From NCBI RefSeq assembly GCF_041146795.1, contig NC_135170.1, forward strand, positions 10,288,033 to 10,352,032: DNA of 64,000 nucleotides, in the 5' to 3' direction. The notes under the pieces were generated by a model that saw nothing but the letters and a program-made list of their open reading frames with translations, was not told the DNA's origin and made no database searches. A program made the translations under genes and the position numbers. Shown here piece by piece: positions 13,460 through 29,900 of the stretch (the first letter of the stretch is position 1; each line of letters opens with the position of its first letter). This DNA is from Maylandia zebra (taxonomy: Eukaryota; Chordata; Actinopteri; Cichliformes; Cichlidae).

Positions 13460-16400
13460 ATGTTTTCCCTGTCAGAGCTAGCGCCTCTGAATCAGCATCA
13501 GAACAGGTCTAAACTGCTGAAGCCCTGGTGGGAGGTCTTTATGGACTACCTGGTGGTCCTGATGTTGATGACATCTGTCCTGGCTTGTACGGAGCAGCTG
13601 TCCAGGGACCGAGTAGTGTGCATTCCTTTGGATTCAACTACAAACACTAGGGATCACAGTCACTCAAAAAGTGCCAATGTGGGACTGTCTCCATCATCAC
13701 AGCCTCAAATACACCACGCACACAAAATCGGCCCAAATCTTCACTCTGCACCTCGGGGTCGGCGCACGCACTTGGTGTACCAGCAGTACATTTATATTAG
13801 CCAGGTAAAGTAGTGCTGGCTTTGTTGTTTTTGTTATTCACTCTGTGAAAGCATAGAGTGAGCTATATTTAACATTCTGAACCTTTATGTAAAAGGACCT
13901 GCTCATACCCACAGGTTATTAAACCGCTTATCTCAGCTCTACAGTGGAACTTTAATCTCCCAGTTTCTTCTGATTCACACTTTGACTGTTTCAGTGCTCA
14001 CTCACAGCTCTCATGGTGTTGCTTATTTAAGCCTTACTAACCCTCGGAGATAGAACCATGGTTTACCCCTATAGCCAACCTATAGAAGTAAACCAGCAAA
14101 CAGTATATCTAGTATGTCTACTAGACATACTAGTAGTTCTGTCTACTAGTATGTCTAGTAGACAGAACTAGTATATACTAGTTCTGTCTACTCACAGAAC
14201 CAGTATGTCTAGTTCTGTGAGTAGACATACTCACAGAACTGGGCTTACAGTGTATCCTGTATTTTAAGCTTTTACCCATTCAAATCAATTCAATTAAAAA
14301 GAATAACTTTAGCACCCATTTCAGTTTTTATACTAATCCTCTTCCTTTGTTAACAGGTAACCCTTTGTTATTAATGTTTCACAGTGTATGTCTGCTGCCC
14401 CCATGTGGTCAAACAATCAATTGCTGTTTGCCTGTTTCTATAGGTGTGCTACCATGAAGCTTTGCCTTTGTCCTCCCGCTTCTTCCCTTACATGGCCTTG
14501 CTTCAGTCCCTCGTCCTGGTAGCCAGTGGCTCCTTCTGGCTCCACTTTCCCCACACCTCATCCCGCATAGAGCAGTTCCTATCCATCTTGGCAAAGTGCT
14601 GTGAGTCACCCTGGACATCTCAGGCCCTGTCTCATGCCGCCCGCCAAGAGAGCATCCAGGAGATGGTGGAGGAGGGAAGACGAGCACAACAACCACACCA
14701 CCGAACTTCCACTTCCCTGACAGTGACCCACACAAGACACTCGAGCATAGACTCGGGCACAGACAGCCCACTTTTAAAGAGGATAGACAGCGCATTTGCC
14801 ACCCCTCCATCCCCTTGTCCCTCCACACTGTCCTGTAACTCCACTGTGTCTTGTGTATCTCTTGACTCCCGGGAGCAACTTCCTTCTTCCAGCCCATCAG
14901 TAATGGCTGACAGCCACAGCCAGGTAATCAGTCTGGATAAAAGTGATGGGGAACAGGCGAGGGCGCTGTTTGAAAGGGTCAGGAAGTTTAGGTCCCACTG
15001 TGAAAGCTCAGCTGTCATTTGTAAGGTAAGAGATCCTCTAGTCTGCTAGATTTACAGATCAACTTCTTTGCTACCTTAATTTTTTTTTAATTCCATGAAT
15101 CGTTTAGTCTTGATGCCCATTTTTCCCTCTTCAGGTCTACTTGGCTCAGACAGTTTTCAAACTCCTGATTGTAACACTGATTATGAGTTACACAGTCCCT
15201 CTTCTCGGCTCCCTGTCCTTCAACCACACCTGTCACCCTGAGGAGCGGGCCCTGGTGGGCTACGCCACCTTCGAGTGTATCCACGTGCTCTCCTCACTTC
15301 TCCGCAAACTGCTGGCGGCCTACCTGACCTTACTGGGCCTGTATGGTCTGCTTAATTTTTACACTCTCACCTGGATTTTAAGCAGGTTAGAATAAAAAAA
15401 TGTTAAAGGTGCACTTTTCAGTGTTTTTATCGCAGAAAAGGTAGGAATATATATTTTTAAAGTGGATAGTTTTGCCCAAAGAAAGTTAGAGTATGTATGA
15501 GTGCTACTTCAGGCTTTAACAGGCTTTGAGGAGAGAAACTAGTCTAAATGTAAAAAGCATAAATAAATAAATGATGCTCCTGATGATGAGCATATCAGAA
15601 AACTAGTTACAGGGGTAAAAAATGTAGTGCTGTGTTTTTGGCTACAAAATATCCTGTTTGATGTTTCTCTTTGTTTTTTCTTTCTTCTTCTTCTTCTGCC
15701 TTGGTGTGTTTGATTCAATTCAGCTCTCTGCAGCAATATTCCTTCCATTCACTGAAGGAGCTGAGCTCCCTGAGAGATTTTCCTGACCTGAAGAACGACC
15801 TGGCCTTTCTTATACACATGTTAGACCAGTACGACCCTCTGCTGGTCCAGCGTCTCTTTGTGTTTTTGTCGCCTGTCAGTGAGAGCAGGCTGCTGGAGGA
15901 AAGCTTAGAGAGGCGCTGGGGGGAGGAGAAGCTGCACGCCATGATCAGCGTGGATGCAGACGGCCGCTCCAGGCTGCAGCTGGTGGCCCTGCCTCGCCTT
16001 CCTCCAGCCCTCTTCACTCTCAGCCAGCTTCAGGTCCTCAAACTGGAGCTCATCGCAGACACCAGGTTTACTGCACACATGACCAGCATGACCTCACTCA
16101 GGTGAGTTGTACAGTGCAGGTGCGTAGTCTTTGAAAGTATTTCTTTTAAAGTATTCACTTCTTTTTAGACTCTAACTTGGACTTTTATGTGGCATTCCAA
16201 CTACAGGGAGCTGCACCTCTACCACTGCACAGCAACTGTGGATCCCAGCGCGCTTGCCTTTCTCCAGGAACGTCTAGAAGTCCTTCAGCTTACCTTCACT
16301 CAGGCATCAGAGATCCCCAGCTGGGTCCTCTCCTTGCGAGGCCTTCATGAGCTTCACCTCTCTGGTCGCTTAGGCAGTGACGGTGGGGTGGGCCGTAGCT

Positions 16401-17329
16401 GGGCACTGGGGAGCCTACGCCAGTTGCGACACCTACGTGTGCTGGTGATTCGAGGCATGTTGCAGCGGATCCCCGGTGAGCTCTGCGAGGTGGCAAGCAG
16501 CTTGGTGAGACTGGAGATCCAGAATGAGGGCACGAGGCTGCTTGTGCTGATGGGCCTGAAGCGGATGGTTTACCTGACAGAGCTGCATCTGCAGGATTGC
16601 CAGCTGGAGCGTTTACCCTCTGCTCTGTTAGCACTGACCAACCTCCGGGTGCTTGACCTGCAGCACAATAACCTGAGGACTCTGGAGGAGCTGCTTAGTC
16701 TGGCTCACCTTCGTCGTCTCTCTTGTCTTAGACTTGCTTACAACCGTGTTTTGGTACTGCCGGCCAGCGTGGGTGTGCTTAGAGGCCTCGAGCTCTTGGA
16801 TCTGTCAAACAACCAGCTCCAGAGCATTCCTCCAGCGCTCTTCACTCTTCGACGCCTTCGGAGGCTCCTGCTTGCCGGTAACCTGCTGGAGGAGCTGCCT
16901 GCTGAGGTGAAGGCACTGCAGCTGCTCACAGAGTTGGACCTCAGTGGGAACAGGTTGGAGAGGCTACCCACTGAGCTTTTCAATTGCTGTTTGGAGTTGC
17001 GCACCCTGAATATGTCTCACAACTCTCTTAGCTTCTTACCCAGAGAGATTGCAGCTCTAAGTCAACTGTGCAGGCTGGACTTGCGCAGCAACAATCTGGA
17101 AGAACTGCCTGCTGAACTGGGCTGCTGCTCAGGGCTGCATGGAGGTGGTCTCCTGGTGGAAAACTGGCTCTTTCTTTCTTTGCCACCGCATGTCAGAGAC
17201 TTCCTGAGCCGCTCTTACACCCCAGGTGGTGCGCACACAGAGGAGCATTCCAGGCCCGAGTCTGACAGTTTTCCCTACTTCTCTCCTACACAGTGGAGCT
17301 TCTCTTCTGCTCTGGAATCACAGATATAA
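13460..17329 (+). CDS. LRRC8-family volume-regulated anion channel subunit, multi-exon
   Basis: I assemble five coding exons: 13460-13804, 14444-15025, 15135-15385, 15724-16101 and 16207-17329. All have GT-AG junctions and the total is 2679 nt, giving 892 aa. LRRC8 proteins form hexameric channels in the plasma membrane that release chloride and organic osmolytes on cell swelling. Visible features are LLKPWW then TM1 (about 27-43), a first-loop Cys54 in VVCIP, QQYIYISQVCYHEALP before TM2 (about 129-148), SPWTSQAL and GEQARALFERVRKFRSH in the intracellular loop, TM3 (about 315-333), Cys342 and Cys357 in the second loop, TM4 (about 368-390), KNDLAFLIHMLDQYDPLL, and a long leucine-rich repeat domain. 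The C-terminus GLLVENWLFLSLPPHVRDFL matches the family end. The ATG at 13460 gives the expected N-terminal length. The N-terminus and first loop diverge from LRRC8A-E, so I do not assign a paralog letter. Confidence 0.85.
14109..14240. repeat. Chain of overlapping perfect palindromes
   Basis: Lies in the intron between the first two LRRC8-like coding exons. Inverted repeats read directly are: 14109-14120 with 14122-14133 (12 bp arms, 1 nt spacer); 14134-14148 with 14156-14170 (15 bp, 7 nt); 14157-14174 with 14175-14192 (18 bp, no spacer); 14185-14200 with 14212-14227 (16 bp, 11 nt); and 14211-14223 with 14228-14240 (13 bp, 4 nt). Two short words (agttctgt and agtatgtc) recur in both orientations, so many alternative hairpins are possible. 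Confidence 0.95.
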
Positions 17330-17356
17330 GGACAACAGCTATCAGACTGGTGACAT

Positions 17357-17367
17357 AATAAAATAAA
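17357..17367 (+). terminator. Polyadenylation signals of the LRRC8-like gene
   Basis: Two overlapping AATAAA hexamers lie about 30 bp after the stop codon. A further AATAAA near 17682 could give a longer 3' untranslated region. Confidence 0.6.
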
Positions 17368-17699
17368 AGCACTGATGGAGTTTCTTACAATTTAGAAGGT
17401 TTTTCTTCAACTACTGCATCAGGCAAATTCTTCACCAATCTGCCCTTATTGTCCATTTTGTTTTTAGAAAATGCAGAACTAACAGATGGACTGCTTTGTA
17501 TTGCATTGAAAAATATTTCTGGAATATTTTTGAATAAGAACATCTGTGATGAACGCATAAATTGTGAGTTAAAATCAAATGAGTGTGGACATCTCCATTA
17601 ATATATTTAAATAACACTACTTGTCATTCTGTATTTGTAGTTTTCCTGTTAAAGAATGTGAGATTTTATAGATGACAGAGCAATAAAATTTATTCTTTT

Positions 17700-18430
17700 G
17701 TAAAGATTTCTGCAGATCTGCAGATACTTCCTGATTGCTTCCTGTATAAAAGTATTCTTCAAAGTATTATGAAAGCTGAGACCTGATGCCAGTGTATCCA
17801 TGTTGGATAGTTGGAAATACTGATACTTCTCGTTATTAATACAGTTACCGTATTATCGGCCTTTGGCGCCCCGTTTGTTATTCGTAATTCTGATTTTAAT
17901 AAAAGGTTGTAAACGTTAGTAATGCTTCAACGACATTTATGCTGTACAACACTAATGCGTTCATTGACCACTAGAAGGCACTAAAGACTTTTAATTCTCA
18001 GTGCTTAATGTTTCCAGAATTAAAGCTTGATTTAGACTTGTGCAAGGAAACATAGAAATTACAGTTACATATACTTTTATTGATGGAGTCCGAATTTCTT
18101 CACACTGTTAACATCACATCCTGGAGAGGAGTTTTGCCTCGCGCGACTTGAACGTCTAGATTTCATACAATTTTAACGATTTCTGTGAAACAAAAACAAA
18201 CTAACAAAATTGATCCAACCTGAATCAATTCCAGGAAGCTGTTTTATATTTAAGGTCACAGGCCTGCATTATCATACGCAAACACATCCCGGTTAATTTT
18301 ATACTTATATTGCAGCAAAACGTGACTGTATTAATTTATTTCGAGTGTCCCTCCCGAGCTCCCCTACGGAGAGCAGCTACAACTGTGTCCCGCTTTTTTC
18401 AACTGCGACGGACTGCGGCACACTTTTTGT
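17700..18430. other. Intergenic between LRRC8-like gene and ddx39a
   Basis: Short AT-rich spacer with no reading frame of interest. It becomes richer in CpG from about 18330 as the ddx39a promoter is approached. Confidence 0.45.
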
Positions 18431-18586
18431 CCAATCACAGGCTGCTTTTCACAGAGGTCGCATAAACGGGCGAATGATATCGACCCGCTTTAGTCGAGGC
18501 GGAACTTCCGGTTGGTGGTATAAACTAACTGAGGCCTCTCCATGCGGTTGTGATCTATCGGGGCAGTCGAAGCTAACACCGAAACG
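18431..18586 (+). promoter_or_regulatory. ddx39a: ddx39a promoter and non-coding first exon
   Basis: A CCAAT box (18431-18435), an ETS-type acttccgg (18504-18511) and a TATAAA (18519-18524) sit in order. A candidate non-coding exon follows and ends at the donor accgaaacg|gtagga (18586/18587). The exon start, near 18550, is inferred from the TATA position. CCAAT plus ETS sites are typical of constitutively expressed genes, which fits an essential RNA helicase. Confidence 0.6.
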
Positions 18587-19454
18587 GTAGGAATCCTTGA
18601 ACTACTTCATTGTCGCGCTTGGGCGGCTTTCCGCGTCTCGTTTCACCTAAAGAAGCTTGTGAATTATATTTGTTTAATTTGGGCTGCAGTAGTGTTTGCT
18701 ATCGCTAAAAATAACCTTTCGTTGTTTGTTTCAGGGGGCGGTGTTACTTAGCGTTTTGTAGCCTAGCATTTGATAGCCTAGCAAAGCAATCGCCACTTAG
18801 ATTTCCTTATTTACACGAAATATGCCGCCTTTTTGTCATCCATATAACACTCCCGTTACAATTACGAAAAGATCGCCTTCTTATGCCGTTGGGAATATTT
18901 AGTTGGTCGTAGCGGATTAGTTGTTGTCGTGTAGAAGAGTAGCTTGCCACGTTAGCAATGGTTATGCAACACAATGGCTTTCTAGTGTTGTATGCGCTTA
19001 GAAGCTAACCGGTTTGGTCAATTTGACATCGTCGGTTACGGTTTTGACCTTGTTTGTTATATTGAGTGTACGTGGTCGTACAGAATATTTTCTGCCTACA
19101 AAACACTAGAGTATTCATATTTAGGCCTGCTCTGTCGCGTGTTTTCTTGCTTAGCATTTCTTAACCACAGGCTTACTCTTTAAAATTCAGTTCGAGTTAT
19201 ACACAATAGAGCTAATGTTTGGAGTCACGTTTATAACCAACCACGATTTTCATAGTTGCACAAAGTCAAACCCGCCTTGTAATGGTAGAATAAAATAAGA
19301 CTTTTTAAATGTATTAAAATATGTGCAACAAGTGGGCTCGAATAAGAACCTCGCTTCATATAATCTAAGTAAAGGGAGCCCTCTCTTACAGACACAGATG
19401 AAGGACAGTGATCATTAATACTCAGCTGTATTTTCTTTGTTCCAGACAAATACA

Positions 19455-23791
<4,337 letters not shown>

Positions 23792-24265
23792 GTCCCCGGC
23801 CAAACGGCAGTCTGCTCTTCGTGGATCTCGTCTTGTATTTGGAAGTAGACGTACTTCACCATTGATTTGAAAGCTCTGCCTTTCCTCTGTTCACCAAACG
23901 TTTATTTTTATTGTCAGTTTTTAGGGGGGTTTGGTTTTAATTTGTCTTTGTTTTGCTTAATGGAATTAAAACTTTTTATAAAATGTCATTTTACTGTTGT
24001 GGTCACTTATGAGGATGCTGTCTCTGCTCAGTTTTCATTGGTTTCAGTCTCAGCAGCGACAGAGCTTCAGGGAAACTTTCAGAGGAACATGTGATAGGAG
24101 TCTGTGCTTTTTCTTTATGTCCAAGCAAGATTTGTATAGGAGATGTTTTGTTTTCCTTCCCAGTACAAAAAAAGTGGCTGTTTGGCTGGTAATCAAAAAG
24201 TTGTAAAGACACAAATTTGGCTCATATGGCAGCTCTTTCTATGGATTTTTAACTGAATATCCTCC

Positions 24266-24271
24266 AATAAA
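24266..24271 (+). terminator. ddx39a: Polyadenylation signal of ddx39a
   Basis: An AATAAA hexamer about 475 bp after the stop codon. An earlier AATTAAAA near 23964 is a weaker alternative. Confidence 0.6.
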
Positions 24272-24289
24272 TGAAGTCACCACATGAAC

Positions 24290-24880
24290 TGGTAGTGATG
24301 AATTTGCAGATTTTGACGGGGCAAAACATGTCACTGTTTAACTGTATTTTTTTTTTTTCTTGGTATTTTGTTTTAAGTATTAAAAATTCAAAGTGTTAAA
24401 CAAGTGGAAATCTGCTTAGATGATTTAGCAACAATTCAATACTGGATAAACATCACTGTGCAGAGTCATAGTGATGGTTCTCTGCAATTTTTATTGCTGC
24501 ACAGTAACTCGATATTGGATGTTGATATCTTAAGTGCAGTTGGGCAGGCGCAAATTTATCTTGCTACTAAGTAACTTTTCTTTAGTACCAAATAGTGACT
24601 GTAGTGTACATGTGTAAATACATGAAATGCCTGCTAAATGTTAACATAGTATGGCTCGTTGCAGGGCTGCTAGCATAGCTGTGAAATTGCAGATCTTTGG
24701 CTGCTCCGCCACAGCAGCTGGATCTGCATGTTTGATCTGACTCAATTTAAACCAGATGCATTTATCTGCATGTTAGGGGGATGTGTTAAGCGCTACACCA
24801 TAGAGTTGCTGTATAATTTAACCTACGTGACAAAAAAATCCTCTTTTGATAAATGTTCAACAGTGATTGTCAGAGAGAAT
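24290..24880. other. Spacer between converging gene ends
   Basis: ddx39a (plus) and the ccn1-like gene (minus) converge here. The sequence is AT-rich with a T-tract near 24348 and no gene. Confidence 0.5.
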
Positions 24881-24885
24881 TTTAT

Positions 24886-26965
24886 TTTTTTAAAAGCGAA
24901 ACGATGATGAACTCATTCCAGCTCTTAAAGTCAACTGTAAACTAACCAGATTCCAAGAAGAGTTAATCACAAGGAACACTTTTTTTTTTAAGCATAAGAT
25001 CTTAAGCATGACTCATTACAGAAAATTACAGACTTAATGTACACTACTAGTTCTACAGTCATCAAGCTTTCAAAATTGGCACTTAATGCTCATAAACGAT
25101 CTGAACCCTGCCTCGTCCAGTGCTAAACTATACATGGACTACTTCAGTATAATGATTGGCCCTTATACAGCAGATAGAACTACAAAGGTAACAATGTGTC
25201 TGTACATAGCTGCACTATAGTTTCCCTCAATAAAACTAAAGATACAATATCAAAACCACAGCATCTTCATGGGCAAAATAGCAATGGAAAACACAAGACA
25301 TTTCTTAGCAAATTAAAGTTTAAAAAGAACTCCTGATAAGGATTTGGGGCAGCAGATGTTTTGTAGTTGAGATGGTAGGGGGGGAAAAACATTCACCTCA
25401 GGGCAAAAATGTGTAATTTATGGCACAAACGGATAAAGTACATTGGTGCTTCCACTGAGACGAAGTTACCACTGTATACAGTAATTTTAAAAAAGGCAGT
25501 TCGTGATTTCAACTCATCTGTATGTGGATACCAGATTAGGCTGTGAATCAAGGTTGCTGTAAGGTGCTCAAACGTCAACCCAAACACCAAGTCGGGTGGA
25601 TAATCATAATAAAGGGCTAAGCCATCCGTAACGTACAACCTGAAGATAGACTTGACAGTGTTAGTGTCCTTAGAGGTAGGCTCCTGCTGACATTTGGCAG
25701 CTGTAGACCTCAACCCCCTGAAAACAAAATTATATAAAGCTCTTCTCACAGCCGTGTGAAATGACTGAACAGCTTTTCAACAGCATTTCTCAGAAACAGG
25801 ACGCACTTTAACATGAAGAGGCTGCTCAGTTACGAGCCAGATTAGACGACAGAGCAGTTCCACCTTCAAATCACAAATAACACATTTACCGTGGCACACG
25901 CAGCTTTCCAAAATTCATTTATAAAACAAACCAGAGTGGACGATTGTCTCCTTCTGCCATCACGAGTCAGGATTGTACCTGGCCAAATTAGGTGGTCGAC
26001 TTGTTGGCGACAGAATCCCGAGCGTGTTCTTCGGATGCTCGCGAAATGTCTCAGTTTCTTGTGAAGGCAAGGCGAGGGGATGAGTCCAGCTGTGTAAACA
26101 ACCTTTGACATGTTTTCCCACTAATGCCTCCAACCACCAAGTTCAACTCCAACTTTATCCATTGTATATACCTCATTTCCTCCTTTATCATTTGTTGTTC
26201 ATCATTAGATATGGCTTTCTGACCAAATCTGAGCCCGGGGTCAAGTCCTGGTTTGATGGCAGTTCCTCACCCTCTCTCTGGGCTCAGCAGTATTGTCCGC
26301 CTGATATTGTTGTTCTGCCACATCGATTCTCCGAGAATAGCAGCGCCACCTTCCCCAGTGGCAGGCTGCTGTGTCATCATGTCTGTCTCGACAATAAATA
26401 CCAGAGAATAAATACCATAAAATGACCCAAACCACATTCCCGTCAAAACATCTGAGACAAACTTCCATCTTCTACCAACGCCATCCTATTCTTCTTTGTC
26501 ACTTAGTCTATCAGTTGTCATATACTGGAGTGCGCAGACGTGATTCCAGCAGGTTTGTCAAATCCACACCGTGAATCCTTCAGCACACGAAAGACTTATG
26601 CATGTCTGTGTTTCTCAGCTGTTCCCAAAAACAGTTCTAGGGAACTTTTGAAGCTGGGCACTAACATGGGGTCTGCTTACACCCAAAGATTTATTCACAG
26701 TTTAAAGTCTGGCAAGGCCAGAAACAGCTTTTTATCTACACTAAAGCAGGGCCTGGTCACTTTTGCGGTTTCCACATTGTGAGGTACGCCCAGTCCGAGA
26801 CACATTCCTCTTTTCCGCATTCATCCTCAAATGTTTCGGTGTGTGTTCCGCTCATGGATCCACTAAGGACAACTACTCTATAATGGGTACTGCTGGGGCG
26901 GGGGTGAGATGGGGGAGTTAATGTCTGTTTTTATGAAGGAATGTAGGTTTGGCAGGGTAACGCCG
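24886..26965 (-). other. Probable long 3' untranslated region of the ccn1-like gene
   Basis: On the minus strand an AATAAA lies at about 24888-24893 after a U-rich stretch, with TG-rich sequence beyond it. No other gene start or end is visible between this signal and the ccn1-like stop codon at 26966. I infer one 3' untranslated region of up to 2 kb, though earlier sites are possible. The 118-residue open frame at 25393-25749 (minus) has no domain I recognise and is probably chance. Confidence 0.4.
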
Positions 26966-29900
26966 CTAGTCATTGAATTTGTGCGTGTCCCCATAGAGCC
27001 ACAGCTGTGGGGGCATTACGGCCTCGTTGAGATGGTTGCACTCGTCGCTGCACTTGCACGACTGGATGAACATCACGGACCTGCTGAAGCGTTCGCCGTC
27101 AGGGCAGGCAAAGGTCACGTTAGCTGTGCGGGTGCGACGTGGCGAGCAGCAGCGGCCGTCCCGGCATACTCCACAGTAGTTGGGCCGATAGAGGCGAGTG
27201 CTCCTACAGCCAGCATATGACAGACGATGTGGCTCTGGGGCCTTATGGGTGCGAGAGCACTTCCTTCCTTTCTGTGGACGGAGAAAGAAGAAAGAAGCAA
27301 TTCAGTTTTTCCAGTGAAAAGGCTTCACCAGGTGTCTACAGCCATGCACGCAGGGCTGTGAGGCTGTACTGTTCACCATCCTGGTTTAGCCTGTCACAAG
27401 GGGAATGTTTTCCAGTGAAAAGTAAATGAACTGATGTTGATGGCACTGACATAAAGTAGTGCCCAAATTTAAAACTGCTATAATGTCACCAAAAATCACA
27501 GACTGTATATAAAAGGTGGACATGTATATAAACAATATCAGTTAGCAAACAGAGCAAGAGGGTTCCTGGTTCAAACCCCAGTCTGTCTCTGTGCATCTTA
27601 ACCATCCAGGTGCAATTGTTTCAAAATTGGCCACAAGTATGAGGAAGACAAAGTAGATAGAACATAAGCTTTTTTTTTTTTTTTTAAAGCACGTCCCAGT
27701 GCAATCCTAACATCTACCACAGTTGTTCCATCACATCTCCCCCAAAAACACTTCCTTTGTTTTGTGTACTTTTGCAGCATTTTTCTATTTTCTTGGTGTT
27801 TTCTTAAGTTGCACTGCATTTGACCTCTCAGGGCAACTGTACACTTGATCTCTGAGCTCTTTAAACACTTTCTTGCAGAATTTTTAGTCTTTATTTAGCG
27901 ATTTGAGGTCTTATCGTTTTATAAATTATGATCAAAATAGCTAATAAAACATAGTATGCTTAATTGTGGGCTTACCTTGTGATTATCAAGTGGCTATTGT
28001 GTGAGCATGCAGAGTTTTTGGTCAGACCCTCCAATCACTAACTAATGGCTAATAGAGCTAAATTCATCTTTTATATACACTCTATGATTCCAGTTTACCC
28101 TGAATGTGGACCAAACCTTACAGTGATCCAGTGATCCTGACATCCAGTGATGTCAGGAATAGTCAGGGGAACATGAATAACCGCATAAATTCACCTTACA
28201 TACTTAACTCTACCAGGTCTAAAGGTTGTCGAGATATTTAGAGAATTTGACTCTCTGGGTGATCCATAAAATCTGCTAACAAAGTCTTTCTTTGGCACAG
28301 GAGGCATGGGTGTGGTGTGTAGCCGGTTTAAAACTGTGCTCCAGTGAAAGCTTTATGGCTTCACGTTTGCTTGAAATTAGAGCTGCCACCGTACCATAGA
28401 GCAGCATCAAGCAACTTGTTATTCATCGCTCATGACGTGAAAAACAAAGTTAATGGGCTGAAAGAAATAAAAGGTCAGAACAGCAGATGAGCGCCAGAGA
28501 GAATAGCGTGCCAGCGATAGTTAAGGATTGACACTTGTTTCCATTAACACCCACAGCAGCTCTGCAAACACTGGGAGAGCTCAGAGAAACAGGTGCACAA
28601 CAAGCCAATCAGCTTCATGAGTGGCTCGAGGCAGGGGGCAAAATGTTTCTGAGAGTGTTTTGTTTGAAATGTGAGAGAGCAACAGAGTGGGCGAAGTGCT
28701 CTTTAAATCACACAGCATAGTGCCACCGAGTGCAGCTGTCGGCCGCGGTGTCACGTCAGTGAAGGAGACAGAGTTATTCCTCTGTCGCAGCAGCAAAAAG
28801 TTCTCCGATTCACACTTATGTAGTCAAAGTTCAAACGTGAACATGAAGCCAGTAAAAAAAGTGCAGCTTCGTGAATAAAGGAGCAACTGAAAGTCGCATT
28901 AGCAGGTATCAATCTATTAATTATAGACTGTATATAAAAAAAAAAAAAAAAAACACAGACACAGTAAGATGCATTTTGAAGCCTCTGTATTAGCATTTTG
29001 GTCACCACCATGATGTTTTTTTGGTTTCTTTTACTGTGTATTTGTACGAACAAACTGCATGATCTATGGTGGGGGTTTTTTGTTTGTTTGTTTTACACAG
29101 TTTGCCTTTGCAGTTATTTCCATCTTAAATTCTGTGTTTAAAATTAAAAAGCCCCTGTTATTCATATTAATGCAAAAGTTAAAGTGTCTGACCTGTAGCA
29201 AAATGTTTAAAGTTGCGCTTTTAACTTTTTTAGTAGTCATCATATTTAGTAGTAATTAAGCCAATTATGTTTATTATATTTGGGTAGATCAAAGTGATGA
29301 TGACATGAGCTGTACCATGTACAGGATGGGGCCGTTGCCAGTTACTTTTTTATTACAAGTTACACGTTCCTAATGTCTTCTAATGACTCCAAAGTGTAGG
29401 TAATTAAGTATGTCTGTTGACGCTCTGCGTCTTCAGAGGTTGTGATGAAGCTACAGGATGTGTTGTGGCCTACTTCTTGGCGTTGAGCACTTGCCGTTTA
29501 ACCAGGCAAGGCTTTCTGATCTTAGCCCTGTTGAAATTTTACTTTTATAATTCAGTTCCAGTAAAGCAGGATTTCATTAGAGCGTTTTATGATCTTTGAA
29601 CTGAGCCAGGCTGTTCTCTCTAGTTTCATTCTAGTTTTCATATTTACTGTATGAAGACATTTACTGTATTGAGAGTGTTGTCAATCATCACAACCAACCC
29701 TCTGGCAGGAAATGTGAAATGGTATTTTCAAAACTTTCAAACTAATTAGCTACACTTTGATATACTTTGATATACTCTGATCTACAACGAGCTGAAGCCA
29801 CAGGTCTCGTTCCCCTCTGTTTTCATCTCACACAGCAACAGGACTTTGAATAGACAGAATGGATCAAAAAGGGGTCCAGCAACAGAGGGATTCGAGGGGA

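Noticed and set aside
14409-15018. Minus-strand frames of 162 and 128 residues
   Set aside because: They are antisense to the second LRRC8-like coding exon, which has clear family motifs on the plus strand. The minus peptides have none.
27540-27600. Possible tRNA gene (ggttcaaacccc)
   Set aside because: Only a box-B-like word is present. No acceptor stem, D-arm or anticodon arm can be built around it, so it is better read as part of a tRNA-derived repeat.
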